Origin: a gamma proteobacterium HdN1
GTDB taxonomy: Bacteria > Pseudomonadota > Gammaproteobacteria > Pseudomonadales > Ketobacteraceae
Length of the DNA stretch: 64,000 nucleotides
Assembly: GCA_000198515.1 (NCBI GenBank)
Contig: FP929140.1
Coordinates: 1,462,527-1,526,526, forward strand
Reading direction: 5' to 3'
Shown: in pieces, positions 15,973 through 24,742 of the stretch
How positions within the stretch are numbered: position 1 is the first letter of the stretch
Layout: each line of letters opens with the position of its first letter
Made by a program: the position numbers and the translations under genes
Notes under the pieces: generated by a model
Seen by the model: only the letters and a program-made list of their open reading frames with translations
Told to the model about the DNA's origin: nothing
Databases searched by the model: none

Positions 15973-18414
15973 CTAGGCGGTGAGGCGGCGCGCATAACGC
16001 CGAGTGCGCAGTGCGTTCGTCACTACGATAAGCGAACTGGTGGACATGCCAATCGCGGCGAGCCACGGTGGTACGAATCCAAGGGCCGCAAAGGGCACTG
16101 CGAGAGTATTGTATACCACTGCCCACGCAATGTTCTGGCGCATAATGCGGCGATTGAACACGGCCACTTGCAGGGCATATTGAAGGGTGGCTAAGTGCTG
16201 ATTGAGGATGAGCGCATCGGCGGATACCTTGGCAAGGTCGCTGCCCGATGCCATTGCCACCGATACGCTGGCGGCGGCGAGCACCGGCGCATCGTTCAGG
16301 CCGTCGCCCACCATCAATACTTTGCCGGTGGTCTGTAGCTGCTGAACAAAAGCGAGCTTGTCAGCCGGGCTTTGGCCGCCGTGAACATGGCGGATGCCAA
16401 GGGTTTGCGCCACCTGTTGTACGTGGTTGCTGTGGTCGCCGCTCAGCAGGTGAACCTCAATACCGCGTTGGTGCAGGTCGCTAATCAGTGCCGCGGCGTC
16501 TTCGCGCAGCTCGTCGGCTACCTGAAACCAGCAGAGCGCGGATTGTTCGTTGCCAAGTAGGAGCCAGTGACCGTCGCTGGGTGGGGTGAGGGGCGGGTTG
16601 CTTGCGTGCGCGTTGCGAAAGCCATTGCACACAAACTGGGCGGTGCCAATTCGGTAGTTTTGCCCTTGGTAGCTTCCCTGTACGCCTTGGTTGGCAATGA
16701 TCTTGATGTCCTGAACGTCGTAGATGGCTGCACCAAGATGACTGAAGGCGCGCGCAATCGGGTGTTCGGAGTGCGATTCAAGTGCCTGTGCGAGTGCGAG
16801 ACACTCCTCCTTGGAGTGGCCTTCGAGCGGCTTGATGGCCGCCACGCTGAACTGGCCTTTGGTGAGCGTGCCGGTTTTATCGAATACCACGTGTTGCGCG
16901 CCTTCCAGCCCTTCCAAGGTATGGCCACGGGTGATTAGAAAGCCAAGGTCGGCCAGTGCTGTTGTGGCGGTGGTGAGTGCGGTAGGAACGGCCAAGCCGA
17001 TGGCGCAAGGGCAGGTGATGATCAAGACGGATAATGCCGTCCAGAAGGCGTGTTCGGGGGCATAGTACAGCCACGCAAAATAGGTGACCAGCGTCGCCAC
17101 GAGTACGCGGGCAACGACTTTGCCGGCAATGCGATCGGCCAGCAGGATCATGGCCGGTTTTTCGCTTTGCGCCTGATCCAGTAAGCGCCGCAACGTGTTC
17201 ATTGTGCTGGCGTGTGCGGGGCGGGTAACTTCGATCTGGATGGGGTGGTCGATATTGATGGAGCCGCTGATCACGCCTTCGCCACGTTGGCGGGGCACTG
17301 GCAGGGATTCGCCGGTGAGCATGGCCTCGTTAATGGACGTAGTACCTTCCAGAATCAGGCCGTCGCAGGGGATGGTTTCGCCGGCGCGCACCTGAATCCG
17401 GTCGCCCACGGCTACCATGTCGGCGGGTATTAGATGTACGTTTCCGGCATCGTCCAGCTTGCGGGCGGTCAGGCTGCGATGCCCGCCACCGGCAAGGGAA
17501 GTTGTGGCGGCGTGATGACGGGCGCGCATTTCCAGATAGCGGCCGGTGAGCAGAAAGAACACGAACATGCCGACCGAGTCAAAATAGACCTCTGGGCCGT
17601 TGACCCAGGTGGAATACAGGCTCGCAAAATAGGCCAGCAGCAGCGCGATGGACACTGGGGTGTCCATGCCGAGATGACGGGTTTTCAGCCCGACCCATGC
17701 GCCGTGCAAAAATGGGTAGCCCGCGTAGAACAGTACCGGCAAAGTAATTAGCGCACACACCCAGCGCAAAAATAGTTCGTAGGCGGGCTCGATGCCGGTG
17801 GCGTTGCCGGCGTATAGGCCGACGGACATCATCATGACTTGCATTGCGCCCAATCCAGCGACGCCAATGCGGATCAGCGCGGTGCGGTTTTCTTGCTTGC
17901 GAACCTGTTCGCTGCGTTCCGGCTGGTAAGGTTCAGCTTTGTAGCCCACTTCTGCAATGGCGCGGATAATGGCGGAGAGTGGCAGCGTTTGTGGATTCCA
18001 TGCGACCACCGCACGATGGCTCGCCATGTTGAGGCGAAAGTCCATTACGCCGTCTACGGTTGCAACTTTTTTCTCGATTAGCCAAGCGCAGGCAGCGCAG
18101 GTGATGCCGCTTAGGATGAGCGTTGTGCTGGAGTCGCCGTGATCGTTCGTGGTGATGTATTGTTGCGCGAGGGCGGGAGTGTCCCAGCGATCGAGTTCAC
18201 CCAGAAATGCGGGCACCATATCCGCAGAGGGGATGCTGCCCGGCTCGCACTGTTCGCGGTGTTGGTAGTAGCTCGACATGCCCATATCGACAATGGTCTG
18301 CGCGACGGCCTGGCAGCCGGGGCAGCACATGGGGCGGGCAATTCCTGCGATGTTTACCTGCCAAGGCGCGTTTTTGGGGCAGGGAAGGCCGCAGTGAAAG
18401 CAGTGTTCGTTCAA
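15973..18414 (-). CDS. ccoI: Copper-transporting P1B-type ATPase CcoI/FixI
   Basis: 813 residues. The N-terminus has HCFHCGLPC and a CCPGC cluster (residues 30-34), followed by a heavy-metal domain with GITCAAC (Cys106, Cys109). The core shows TGES (actuator), the intramembrane CPC in ITCPCAIGL, the phosphorylated Asp in DKTGTLT and GDGLNDAPVLA in the hinge. It is thought to load copper for the CuB site of cbb3 oxidase. The start is a TTG at 18414 overlapping the ccoH stop as TTGA, with AAGG upstream. It ends 26 bases before ccoS. Confidence 0.95.
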   Translation of the reverse strand: MNEHCFHCGLPCPKNAPWQVNIAGIARPMCCPGCQAVAQTIVDMGMSSYYQHREQCEPGSIPSADMVPAFLGELDRWDTPALAQQYITTNDHGDSSTTLILSGITCAACAWLIEKKVATVDGVMDFRLNMASHRAVVAWNPQTLPLSAIIRAIAEVGYKAEPYQPERSEQVRKQENRTALIRIGVAGLGAMQVMMMSVGLYAGNATGIEPAYELFLRWVCALITLPVLFYAGYPFLHGAWVGLKTRHLGMDTPVSIALLLAYFASLYSTWVNGPEVYFDSVGMFVFFLLTGRYLEMRARHHAATTSLAGGGHRSLTARKLDDAGNVHLIPADMVAVGDRIQVRAGETIPCDGLILEGTTSINEAMLTGESLPVPRQRGEGVISGSINIDHPIQIEVTRPAHASTMNTLRRLLDQAQSEKPAMILLADRIAGKVVARVLVATLVTYFAWLYYAPEHAFWTALSVLIITCPCAIGLAVPTALTTATTALADLGFLITRGHTLEGLEGAQHVVFDKTGTLTKGQFSVAAIKPLEGHSKEECLALAQALESHSEHPIARAFSHLGAAIYDVQDIKIIANQGVQGSYQGQNYRIGTAQFVCNGFRNAHASNPPLTPPSDGHWLLLGNEQSALCWFQVADELREDAAALISDLHQRGIEVHLLSGDHSNHVQQVAQTLGIRHVHGGQSPADKLAFVQQLQTTGKVLMVGDGLNDAPVLAAASVSVAMASGSDLAKVSADALILNQHLATLQYALQVAVFNRRIMRQNIAWAVVYNTLAVPFAALGFVPPWLAAIGMSTSSLIVVTNALRTRRYARRLTA

Positions 18415-18920
18415 AGTGCCTGTACCTTGCCGTCGAAGGACTCGCCGTTAAAGATAATTTCGCCGTTGATCAGCCAACCGCCGGTGGGGGTGCCGATTTG
18501 CATGCGATAGCGGCCGCTTGGTGATTCGGCGAGCATCAGTGCGTAGCCGCCGTCTGGCATCCGTGCAGCGATGGCGTCGATATCACGCGCTTTTAAGGTG
18601 GGGTGTTGAAGGCTTACGTTGAGTAGTGGCGTTTGCTCCGCATCTACCCCGTTTATGGGAGTCAGGCGGAGTTGGCGGGCGTTCGCTTCAAAATTGTATT
18701 GGAAGGCAACGCCGAGCGCTTTGGCGCGCTGGAGTTCTTCTTGGTACATGTTGACCGATTTACCGTCGGTGATAATTTTATCGCGAACAATGTCGGGCGG
18801 CTGCTGCACCGCTAGAAAAACAGTATACAAGCCTGCAATCACCGCAGTGGCGGGCAGCGAGATCAGAAACCACGGCCAGAACTGCTGGTGCCACGGTTTG
18901 GAATCCGTCATTTGAGACAC
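18411..18920 (-). CDS. ccoH: FixH/CcoH family oxidase assembly protein
   Basis: 169 residues: one N-terminal membrane helix (FWPWFLISLPATAVIAGLYTVFLA) and a periplasmic FixH domain with DIVRDKIITDGKSVNMYQEELQRAKALG and a C-terminal beta sandwich ending NGEIIFNGESF. CcoH is a late-acting subunit that stabilises cbb3 oxidase. I chose the GTG at 18920 because GAGGA sits eight bases upstream; the ATG at 18911 has no clear site. It lies 62 bases after ccoG and overlaps ccoI by four bases. Confidence 0.92.
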   Translation of the reverse strand: MSQMTDSKPWHQQFWPWFLISLPATAVIAGLYTVFLAVQQPPDIVRDKIITDGKSVNMYQEELQRAKALGVAFQYNFEANARQLRLTPINGVDAEQTPLLNVSLQHPTLKARDIDAIAARMPDGGYALMLAESPSGRYRMQIGTPTGGWLINGEIIFNGESFDGKVQAL

Positions 18921-18982
18921 AACAAAATCCTCATTTGCAATACAGACGCTTGGGCAAAACGTAAGTGAGTACAGAACCGCTG

Positions 18983-20419
18983 CTAGCGTCGTGGGCTTAG
19001 AAAGCGCGATTCTTGGGTGACTGATATGGCTGGGTCGTCCAAAGCCTGCAGGGTAAGCTGCACTCGAATATTCGGGCTTGGAATGCTTTCTGGCGTGGCG
19101 CTGACCGTTGCAGTGATTGTAACCTGTTCGCCAGCGCGTGCGCGGATGTTTTTCGGTGCGTCGAGCGTTGCGCCGTTCAGGCCGCCAAAACTTAGGGTGT
19201 AGCTGTGAGTTTCTTGGGTTTTGTTCTGGATGTGCAGGGTGTAGACGTTTTCGATCTGGCCGTCGAAATTTTCCCGATAGAGCGCGGTGCGATCCCGCGA
19301 AACATCGAGTTCTACAGGCACCCGCGAGATTAGGCGCCAGCCAAATCCGGCAAGGAGTACCAGCGTTACCAGCCCATAGCCGATCAACCTTGGCCGCAAG
19401 ATTTTTGCGGGCTGTTTTTCAACGCGGTTTTCGGTGGAGTAGCGGATCAGGCCGCGCGGGTAGTTCATCTGATCCATGATGCTGTCGCAGGCGTCGATGC
19501 AGGCAGCGCAGCCGATGCATTCGTATTGCAGGCCATTGCGGATGTCGATTCCGGTTGGGCAGACTTGAACGCACAGTTGGCAGTCTACGCAGTCTCCCAA
19601 GTCTAAGGCTTTGGGGTCGGCGGCTTTTTTGCGCTTGCCGCGCGCTTCTCCGCGTGCGGCATCATAGGTCACGATCAGCGTGTCGCGATCGAACATGACG
19701 CTTTGAAAACGCGCGTAGGGGCACATGTAAATGCACACCTGTTCGCGCAGCCAGCCGGCATTCAGAAACGTCATGACCGTGAAAAATGCTAACCAGAATA
19801 CGCCCCACACGTCCAGCTGAAAGGCGGCAATATCAAAACCCAGCGCGCGAATCGGGGTGAAATAACCGACAAAGGTAAAGCCGGTAATAAATGACATCAG
19901 CAGCCAGATTGTGTATTTGAGGCTGCGCTTTGCGGTTTTTGCGGTGTTGCGCGGCTGTTTGTCGAGCTTAATACGGGCGTTACGATCCCCCTCGATGATG
20001 CGTTCCACCCACATAAAGGCAGAGGTCCACACCGTTTGTGGGCAGGCATAACCGCACCAGACGCGTCCGGCGAATACGGTAAAAAAGAACAGCGCAAAGG
20101 CGCTAATCATTAAAACCCCTGCCAACAGCAGAAAATCTTGGGGGAAAAATGTTAAGCCGAAAATATAAAATTTCCGTTCCGGCAAATCGAATAGCACTGC
20201 TTGGCGGCCGCTCCATTGTATCCAAGGCAAAATAAAATACAGGCCAAGAGTTGCCCAGACGGTAATCCAACGCAGGGTTTGAAAGATGCCAGTAATGTGG
20301 CGCGCATAGACTTTATCGCGTTTTTGGTAGAGCGCCTGACCCGTTTGGCTAAACCCCTTGGGGGATGCATCCTTTAGCGGGATCTTGCGAGCGTCGGGCG
20401 TTGAGTTTGAGCGACTCAT
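18983..20419 (-). CDS. ccoG: Cytochrome oxidase accessory protein CcoG (RdxA/FixG), polyferredoxin
   Basis: 478 residues. Several membrane helices carry WCGYACPQTVW, followed by a cytoplasmic ferredoxin part with two 4Fe-4S motifs (CVDCQLCVQVCP and CIGCAACIDACD). The C-terminus is an immunoglobulin-like periplasmic domain. CcoG reduces copper for delivery to cbb3 oxidase in characterised systems. The start is the ATG at 20419 with GAGG eight bases upstream. A strong terminator lies between ccoP and this gene, so ccoGHIS probably has its own promoter. Confidence 0.95.
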   Translation of the reverse strand: MSRSNSTPDARKIPLKDASPKGFSQTGQALYQKRDKVYARHITGIFQTLRWITVWATLGLYFILPWIQWSGRQAVLFDLPERKFYIFGLTFFPQDFLLLAGVLMISAFALFFFTVFAGRVWCGYACPQTVWTSAFMWVERIIEGDRNARIKLDKQPRNTAKTAKRSLKYTIWLLMSFITGFTFVGYFTPIRALGFDIAAFQLDVWGVFWLAFFTVMTFLNAGWLREQVCIYMCPYARFQSVMFDRDTLIVTYDAARGEARGKRKKAADPKALDLGDCVDCQLCVQVCPTGIDIRNGLQYECIGCAACIDACDSIMDQMNYPRGLIRYSTENRVEKQPAKILRPRLIGYGLVTLVLLAGFGWRLISRVPVELDVSRDRTALYRENFDGQIENVYTLHIQNKTQETHSYTLSFGGLNGATLDAPKNIRARAGEQVTITATVSATPESIPSPNIRVQLTLQALDDPAISVTQESRFLSPRR

Positions 20420-20469
20420 GCAGAAAACCTCAATAAACGTAGCGCGGCTTCGGTATACAGTGCGCGCAT

Positions 20470-20500
20470 AAAAAAGCGCCACCCCAAAAGAGGGTGGCGC
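20470..20500 (-). terminator. Rho-independent terminator after ccoNOQP
   Basis: On the minus strand, GCGCCACCC (20500-20492) pairs with GGGTGGCGC (20484-20476) and is followed at once by six T. This is a textbook intrinsic terminator placed 26 bases after the ccoP stop. Confidence 0.88.
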
Positions 20501-20525
20501 CATACTACAACATACCTGAAAGGGT

Positions 20526-21422
20526 TTATTGACTTAGACTAAGGATGTAGCTAGCGATTACGTGAATCTTGGCGCTTCCCAAGGTTCCCTCAAACGCAGG
20601 CATCACCCCTTTGCGGCCGTGGGCGATGGTTGTGTGAATTGCCTGTTCGCTGCCGCCGTAGAGCCATACGTTGTCGGTCAGGTTGGGGGCTCCCATCATC
20701 TGCATGCCGGTTGCGTCGCCGCCGTGGCAGGCTGCGCAGCCTTTTTCCGCAAAGAGCTGGCCACCCTTGCCCGCATCTCCCGCGTTCGCTTTGCGGTTGC
20801 TTAGCGTGAGCAGATAGGCGGTAAGATCCGTAATGCTAGCATCCTCCAACTGGTAAGGAGCTGCGGTGAAAGCAGGCATGCCAATGGAAGTGCGGCCCTT
20901 GGTAATGGTTTCGATGATGTTCTCGGGGCTACCGCCAAAGATCCAGTCGCCATCCGTCAAATTGGGGAAACCATTGGAGCCACGCGCGTCGGAGCCGTGG
21001 CAAACTGCGCAGTTGTTGCCAAACAAGCGCTTGCCCACTGCGACTGCCTCTGCATCCTTGGCGAGATCGGCCACCGGTACTTTGGCGTATTCGGCAAAGA
21101 TCGCACCATAGCGCTGGTCGGCTTTGTCGACTTCGAGCTGCCATTGGCCGTCGGAAGTCCAGCCCAACAGCCCCTTGAAGCTGCCCATGCCCGGATAGAG
21201 CGCGAGGTAGATAAACGAGAAAATAATCGTTCCGTAGAAAAGATTGAGCCACCATTTGGGCATTGGGTTGTTGATTTCTTCGATGCCGTCAAACGAGTGC
21301 CCCATGGACTTTCCGACGGAGGTGTCGCCGTCTTGTTCACGGTTCCACCAGAGCAGCCAGAGGCACCCCAGCAAGTTGATCAAGACGATGGTAATGATCC
21401 ATCCGCTCCAGAAATTGCTCAT
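20526..21422 (-). CDS. ccoP: cbb3-type cytochrome c oxidase subunit III (diheme)
   Basis: 298 residues. An N-terminal helix (WSGWIITIVLINLLGCLWLLWW) and the second span near residues 60-76 anchor a periplasmic part with two c-type heme sites: Cys138-Cys141-His142 and Cys229-Cys232-His233. The axial Met candidates lie in GMPAF and GVMPAF. It passes electrons to CcoO and CcoN. Start ATG at 21422 overlaps the ccoQ stop by four bases. It is the last gene of ccoNOQP before a strong terminator. Confidence 0.97.
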   Translation of the reverse strand: MSNFWSGWIITIVLINLLGCLWLLWWNREQDGDTSVGKSMGHSFDGIEEINNPMPKWWLNLFYGTIIFSFIYLALYPGMGSFKGLLGWTSDGQWQLEVDKADQRYGAIFAEYAKVPVADLAKDAEAVAVGKRLFGNNCAVCHGSDARGSNGFPNLTDGDWIFGGSPENIIETITKGRTSIGMPAFTAAPYQLEDASITDLTAYLLTLSNRKANAGDAGKGGQLFAEKGCAACHGGDATGMQMMGAPNLTDNVWLYGGSEQAIHTTIAHGRKGVMPAFEGTLGSAKIHVIASYILSLSQ

Positions 21423-21649
21423 TTCAATTGTTCTCCAGACCCTGTGGTGTTGGGGGTGTTCGCTGCGGCGGCGGGCTTGTCGCTTTTTCCGATCGCGGTT
21501 TTTTTCGCGGCTGGCTCGTCGTCGAGCACGAGCCGCGCGGCTTCGTCAAAATCCTTTTTGCGATCTTTGCCGTAGGCCCACCAGCAGATTCCCAGAAATG
21601 CCGCAAAGGCGAGTACGGTGCCGATGCCTTGCAATGTGCCGGTATCCAT
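21419..21649 (-). CDS. ccoQ: cbb3-type oxidase subunit CcoQ/FixQ
   Basis: 76 residues with one membrane helix (GIGTVLAFAAFLGICWWAYG) followed by KDRKKDFDEAARLVLDDE, the CcoQ/FixQ signature. It stabilises the oxidase complex. The Ala/Pro-rich end is variable in the family. Two bases separate it from ccoO and it overlaps ccoP by four. Confidence 0.94.
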   Translation of the reverse strand: MDTGTLQGIGTVLAFAAFLGICWWAYGKDRKKDFDEAARLVLDDEPAAKKTAIGKSDKPAAAANTPNTTGSGEQLK

Positions 21650-21651
21650 CG

Positions 21652-22275
21652 CTATTTTCTCCCCGCCGAAGCAGGTAGCGCCGAGCCGAGCTGTTGCAGG
21701 TAGGCAATCAGGGCTTCCATCTCGGTTTTACCCTCCACCAAAGCGCGAGCGCCATCCTGATCTTGCTGGGTATAGGGCACCCCCAAGGTTGCGAGCGCGG
21801 CCATTTTGTTTGCAGTGCTCTCGCCGGTGAGGGTGTTTTCCATCAGCCACGGGAAACCTGGCATATTGGATTCGGGCACGACATCGCGCGGGTTGATCAG
21901 GTGGATGCGATGCCAGTCATCGCTATAACGGCCACCCACACGGGCAAGGTCTGGCCCGGTGCGTTTGGAGCCCCAGAGGAAGGGATGTTCCCACACGGAT
22001 TCGCCAGCGACCGAGTAATGTCCGTAACGCTCGGTTTCAGAGCGGAAGGGGCGAATCATCTGCGAGTGGCAGGTGTGGCATCCATCACGAATGTAAATGT
22101 CACGCCCTTCCAACTCCAGTGCGCCTAGCGGTTTCATGCCTTCGAGAGGCTGCGTGGTTTGGGTTTGGAACATCAGCGGAACGATTTCCGCCAAACCACC
22201 GAAACTCACCGCTACCACCGTAAGAATGATCAAAAGGGGCAGGTTTTTCTCAACGATTTCATGTGCCTTTGCCAT
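21652..22275 (-). CDS. ccoO: cbb3-type cytochrome c oxidase subunit II (monoheme)
   Basis: 207 residues. An N-terminal membrane helix is followed by a c-type heme site CHTCH (Cys66, Cys69, His70) in the conserved context [26 protein letters not shown] supplies the axial Met. Start ATG at 22275 with AAAGGAG nine bases upstream. It follows ccoN by 14 bases. Confidence 0.97.
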   Translation of the reverse strand: MAKAHEIVEKNLPLLIILTVVAVSFGGLAEIVPLMFQTQTTQPLEGMKPLGALELEGRDIYIRDGCHTCHSQMIRPFRSETERYGHYSVAGESVWEHPFLWGSKRTGPDLARVGGRYSDDWHRIHLINPRDVVPESNMPGFPWLMENTLTGESTANKMAALATLGVPYTQQDQDGARALVEGKTEMEALIAYLQQLGSALPASAGRK

Positions 22276-22289
22276 GTGTTCGTACTCCT

Positions 22290-23732
22290 TTAGGCAAGCT
22301 GCGCTGCGGCGTTAGGGGTGTCGGCACGGTTGGCTTCCGGGCTTGAGTGGATGGTCTTAAAGACGTTGTAGGCCATCACCACCATGCCAGCAAAGAACAG
22401 GAAGCCGCCGATCGCGCGGATCAGATAGTAGGGGTAGGTGGCCTTCAGGCTTTCAACGAAGGTGTAGGCGAGGGTGCCGTCGTCGTTAATTGCGCGCCAC
22501 ATCAGCCCTTGGCTAATCCCAGCGACCCACATCGCGGCGATATAAAGTACGGTGCCGACGGTGGCGAGCCAGAAGTGCAGGTTGACGAGTTTGAGGGAAT
22601 ACATTTCCTGCTTGTCCCAGAGCCAAGGCACGAGGCAGTACAGCGAACCGATGGTGATCATCGCCACCCAGCCCAGTGCGCCTGCGTGAACGTGGCCCAC
22701 AGTCCAGTCGGTATAGTGCGAGAGGGCATTGACGGTTTTGATGGCCATCATCGGCCCTTCAAAAGTGGACATGCCGTAGAACGAGAGTGCCACGATCATG
22801 AAGCGTACGACGGGATCATCGCGCAGTTTTTCCCATGCGCCGGAGAGCGTCATAATACCGTTGATCATGCCGCCCCAAGACGGGGCCAACAGCACCAGCG
22901 AGAACACCATGCCCACGGTTTGTGTCCAGTCTGGCAGAGCAGTGTAGTGAAGGTGGTGGGGGCCGGCCCACATATAGACCGAGATGAGTGCCCAGAAGTG
23001 AACGATGGACAGGCGGTAGGAGTACACCGGACGGTTTACGCGCTTGGGTATGTAGTAGTACATCATCCCCAGAAAGCCTGCGGTCAGGTAAAAACCAACC
23101 GCGTTGTGGCCGTACCACCACTGCACCATTGCATCGACCGCGCCTGCGTAAGCGGAGTAGGATTTCATGGCAGAAACCGGTATTGCTGCGCTGTTGACGA
23201 TGTGCAGCAAGGCAACCGCAAGTATGAAGCCACCGTAAAACCAGTTGGCAACATAAATATGCTTGGTCTTGCGCTGGGCAATCGTGCCAAAAAAGACAAT
23301 TGCGTATGCAATCCATACGACGGCGATGGCAATGTCGATGGGCCACTCAAGTTCCGCGTATTCTTTTGAGCTGGTGTAGCCTAGCGGCAGGCTGATCGCG
23401 GCGGCCACGATGATGGCTTGCCAGCCCCAGAACACAAAACTTGCTAGCTTCGGCGCGAACAACGCCGTGTGGCAAGTGCGCTGTACTGCGTAGAACGAAG
23501 TTGCGATGAGCGCGTTACCGCCAAACGCGAAGATCACCGCGTTGGTATGCAGCGGGCGCAAACGGCTGTAGGTTAGCCAAGGGATGTCGAAGTTCAGGGC
23601 AGGCATATACAGTTGCGAGGCGATCAGTACGCCGACGAACATGCCAACGATGCCCCAGACTACGGCCATGATCGTGAGTTTTTTCACGACATCGTAGTGG
23701 TATTGCGGCACGGGGAGGTCAATGTTGCTCAT
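22290..23732 (-). CDS. ccoN: cbb3-type cytochrome c oxidase subunit I (catalytic)
   Basis: 480 residues from the ATG at 23732, where family homology begins ([14 protein letters not shown]). The protein has about twelve membrane spans. Heme and CuB ligand regions are visible: [15 protein letters not shown] (heme b His), [18 protein letters not shown] (CuB His plus the cross-linked Tyr segment) and [14 protein letters not shown] (CuB His pair). [13 protein letters not shown] carries the heme b3 and b ligands. It reduces oxygen with high affinity and pumps protons. The upstream box at 23887-23900 suggests low-oxygen induction. The frame is open further upstream but that part is not family-like. 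Confidence 0.97.
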   Translation of the reverse strand: MSNIDLPVPQYHYDVVKKLTIMAVVWGIVGMFVGVLIASQLYMPALNFDIPWLTYSRLRPLHTNAVIFAFGGNALIATSFYAVQRTCHTALFAPKLASFVFWGWQAIIVAAAISLPLGYTSSKEYAELEWPIDIAIAVVWIAYAIVFFGTIAQRKTKHIYVANWFYGGFILAVALLHIVNSAAIPVSAMKSYSAYAGAVDAMVQWWYGHNAVGFYLTAGFLGMMYYYIPKRVNRPVYSYRLSIVHFWALISVYMWAGPHHLHYTALPDWTQTVGMVFSLVLLAPSWGGMINGIMTLSGAWEKLRDDPVVRFMIVALSFYGMSTFEGPMMAIKTVNALSHYTDWTVGHVHAGALGWVAMITIGSLYCLVPWLWDKQEMYSLKLVNLHFWLATVGTVLYIAAMWVAGISQGLMWRAINDDGTLAYTFVESLKATYPYYLIRAIGGFLFFAGMVVMAYNVFKTIHSSPEANRADTPNAAAQLA

Positions 23733-23859
23733 TGATTCAGGTTCCACAGGGTTGCAGGGTGGTTTTTTTGAGCTACTTTTTGGGTAGCCGTTTCTCATAT
23801 GGCGTAACTGGGTGTTCGCTACCGGTTCGAAGGCGTGGATGCCCCGAAAAACCATACGC

Positions 23860-23865
23860 ATGGTA
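23860..23865 (-). promoter_or_regulatory. Candidate -10 element of the ccoN promoter
   Basis: TACCAT on the minus strand, 21 bases downstream of the FNR-type box. That is close to the distance expected for a class II FNR-activated promoter, with the box centred near -41.5. It would put transcription start near base 23853. Confidence 0.45.
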
Positions 23866-23886
23866 GGGGAAGACGGGGAAACTGCC

Positions 23887-23900
23887 TTGACGCACGTCAG
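23887..23900 (-). promoter_or_regulatory. FNR/ANR-type binding site upstream of ccoN
   Basis: TTGACGCACGTCAG on the plus strand (CTGACGTGCGTCAA on the minus strand) matches the FNR family half-sites TTGAY-N4-RTCAA at 9 of 10 positions. FNR-type control of ccoN is widespread in proteobacteria. It lies 155 bases before the ccoN ATG. Confidence 0.75.
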
Positions 23901-24175
23901 TGCTATATGTCGAGCGGGGTATAAATTGCTATAAAGCAGGAGGCATGAACTTTCCGAAAGGACTCCGGCATTTTTGCCAATGGGGGGCCAAGGCAACGCT
24001 TTTGGAGCGCTTTGACTGAAAAAACCTGTTTGCTGAAAAAAATGGCTATTGCCATTCAATACACTATTTTATAAGGTGCTTTTCACCTCGGATGATTGCT
24101 GTATCATTCCGCCTTGGTTGGACGTAGTTTGTTCGCCTTCGGTGAGGGGTATTACTTCAAAATTAGGAGATGGTT

Positions 24176-24568
24176 ATGAGTTTCAGCTTTTTGTCAGATG
24201 AGTGGTTTGCAGAAGTGGAAAAATTGAAGGCTGCCGCTGGAGATCTGCAACCACCTGCCGCCCTGCAAGATTTGGTGATTAACATTGTCGTAACCGGCAG
24301 TGATTGGGGCGATCGTAACCTGTCCTTAGTGGCTGGCAACTTGGAGCGTGGTCATCAAGATAACGCACCGACTACGCTGACGCTGCCGTTGGTACTTGCC
24401 AAGCGTCTGTTCATCGACAACGATCAGTCTGCGGGCATGGAAGGTTTCATGAGCGGCCAGATTCGCGTTGAAGGCGACATGAGCAAACTGATGTCCATGC
24501 AGATGGTTCAACCTTCTGAGCCGCAACGTAATCTACAAAAAGCGATTCTTGGCATTACCGCGGGCTGA
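24176..24568 (+). CDS. SCP2 sterol-carrier-domain protein
   Basis: 130 residues, a single small domain. The pattern (VVTGSDWGDRNLSLVAGNLERG, then DAPTTLTLPLVLAKRLF-like strand-helix and GFMSGQIRVEGDMSKLMSMQ) fits the SCP2 family. The last block is the conserved end (GxIxVeGDMskLM). Such proteins bind acyl chains, acyl-CoA or sterol-like lipids. No catalytic residue is expected. The start is the ATG at 24176 with AGGAG six bases upstream; an ATG at 24170 overlaps that site. A hairpin terminator follows. The gene stands alone, and its lipid is unknown. Confidence 0.75.
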   Translation: MSFSFLSDEWFAEVEKLKAAAGDLQPPAALQDLVINIVVTGSDWGDRNLSLVAGNLERGHQDNAPTTLTLPLVLAKRLFIDNDQSAGMEGFMSGQIRVEGDMSKLMSMQMVQPSEPQRNLQKAILGITAG

Positions 24569-24639
24569 TTATAAAGCCTGCGTTGGGTAGCGTCGTGTTT
24601 GCTCGTTTTGTGGCATACTGGCGCGCCAGCGGGAACCGG

Positions 24640-24670
24640 AAGGGAAGGGGGTTCACTTCTTCCCTTTTTT
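24640..24670 (+). terminator. Rho-independent terminator after the SCP2 gene
   Basis: AAGGGAAG (24640-24647) pairs with CTTCCCTT (24659-24666) and the T-run continues to 24670. It is 72 bases after the SCP2 stop and 73 bases before rlmM. Confidence 0.78.
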
Positions 24671-24742
24671 GTTGCTGTTTTTTATTGAGCTAGGCCCTTT
24701 TTTAAGCCAAGCCATCGTTGAATTTGACTCTGTGAATCTGCC

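Larger units (their letters stand above)
23733..24175. other. Regulatory intergenic region between ccoN and the SCP2 gene
   Basis: 443 bases. The ccoN-proximal half holds an FNR-type box and a candidate -10 on the minus strand. The other half is AT-rich and should contain the plus-strand promoter for the SCP2 gene, but I could not fix its hexamers. No small gene is convincing. Confidence 0.7.

Noticed and set aside
15947-16126. Longer CcoS reading starting inside ccoI
   Set aside because: The GTG at 15946 has an AGGAGG site and the family begins there; the upstream part is ccoI in another frame.
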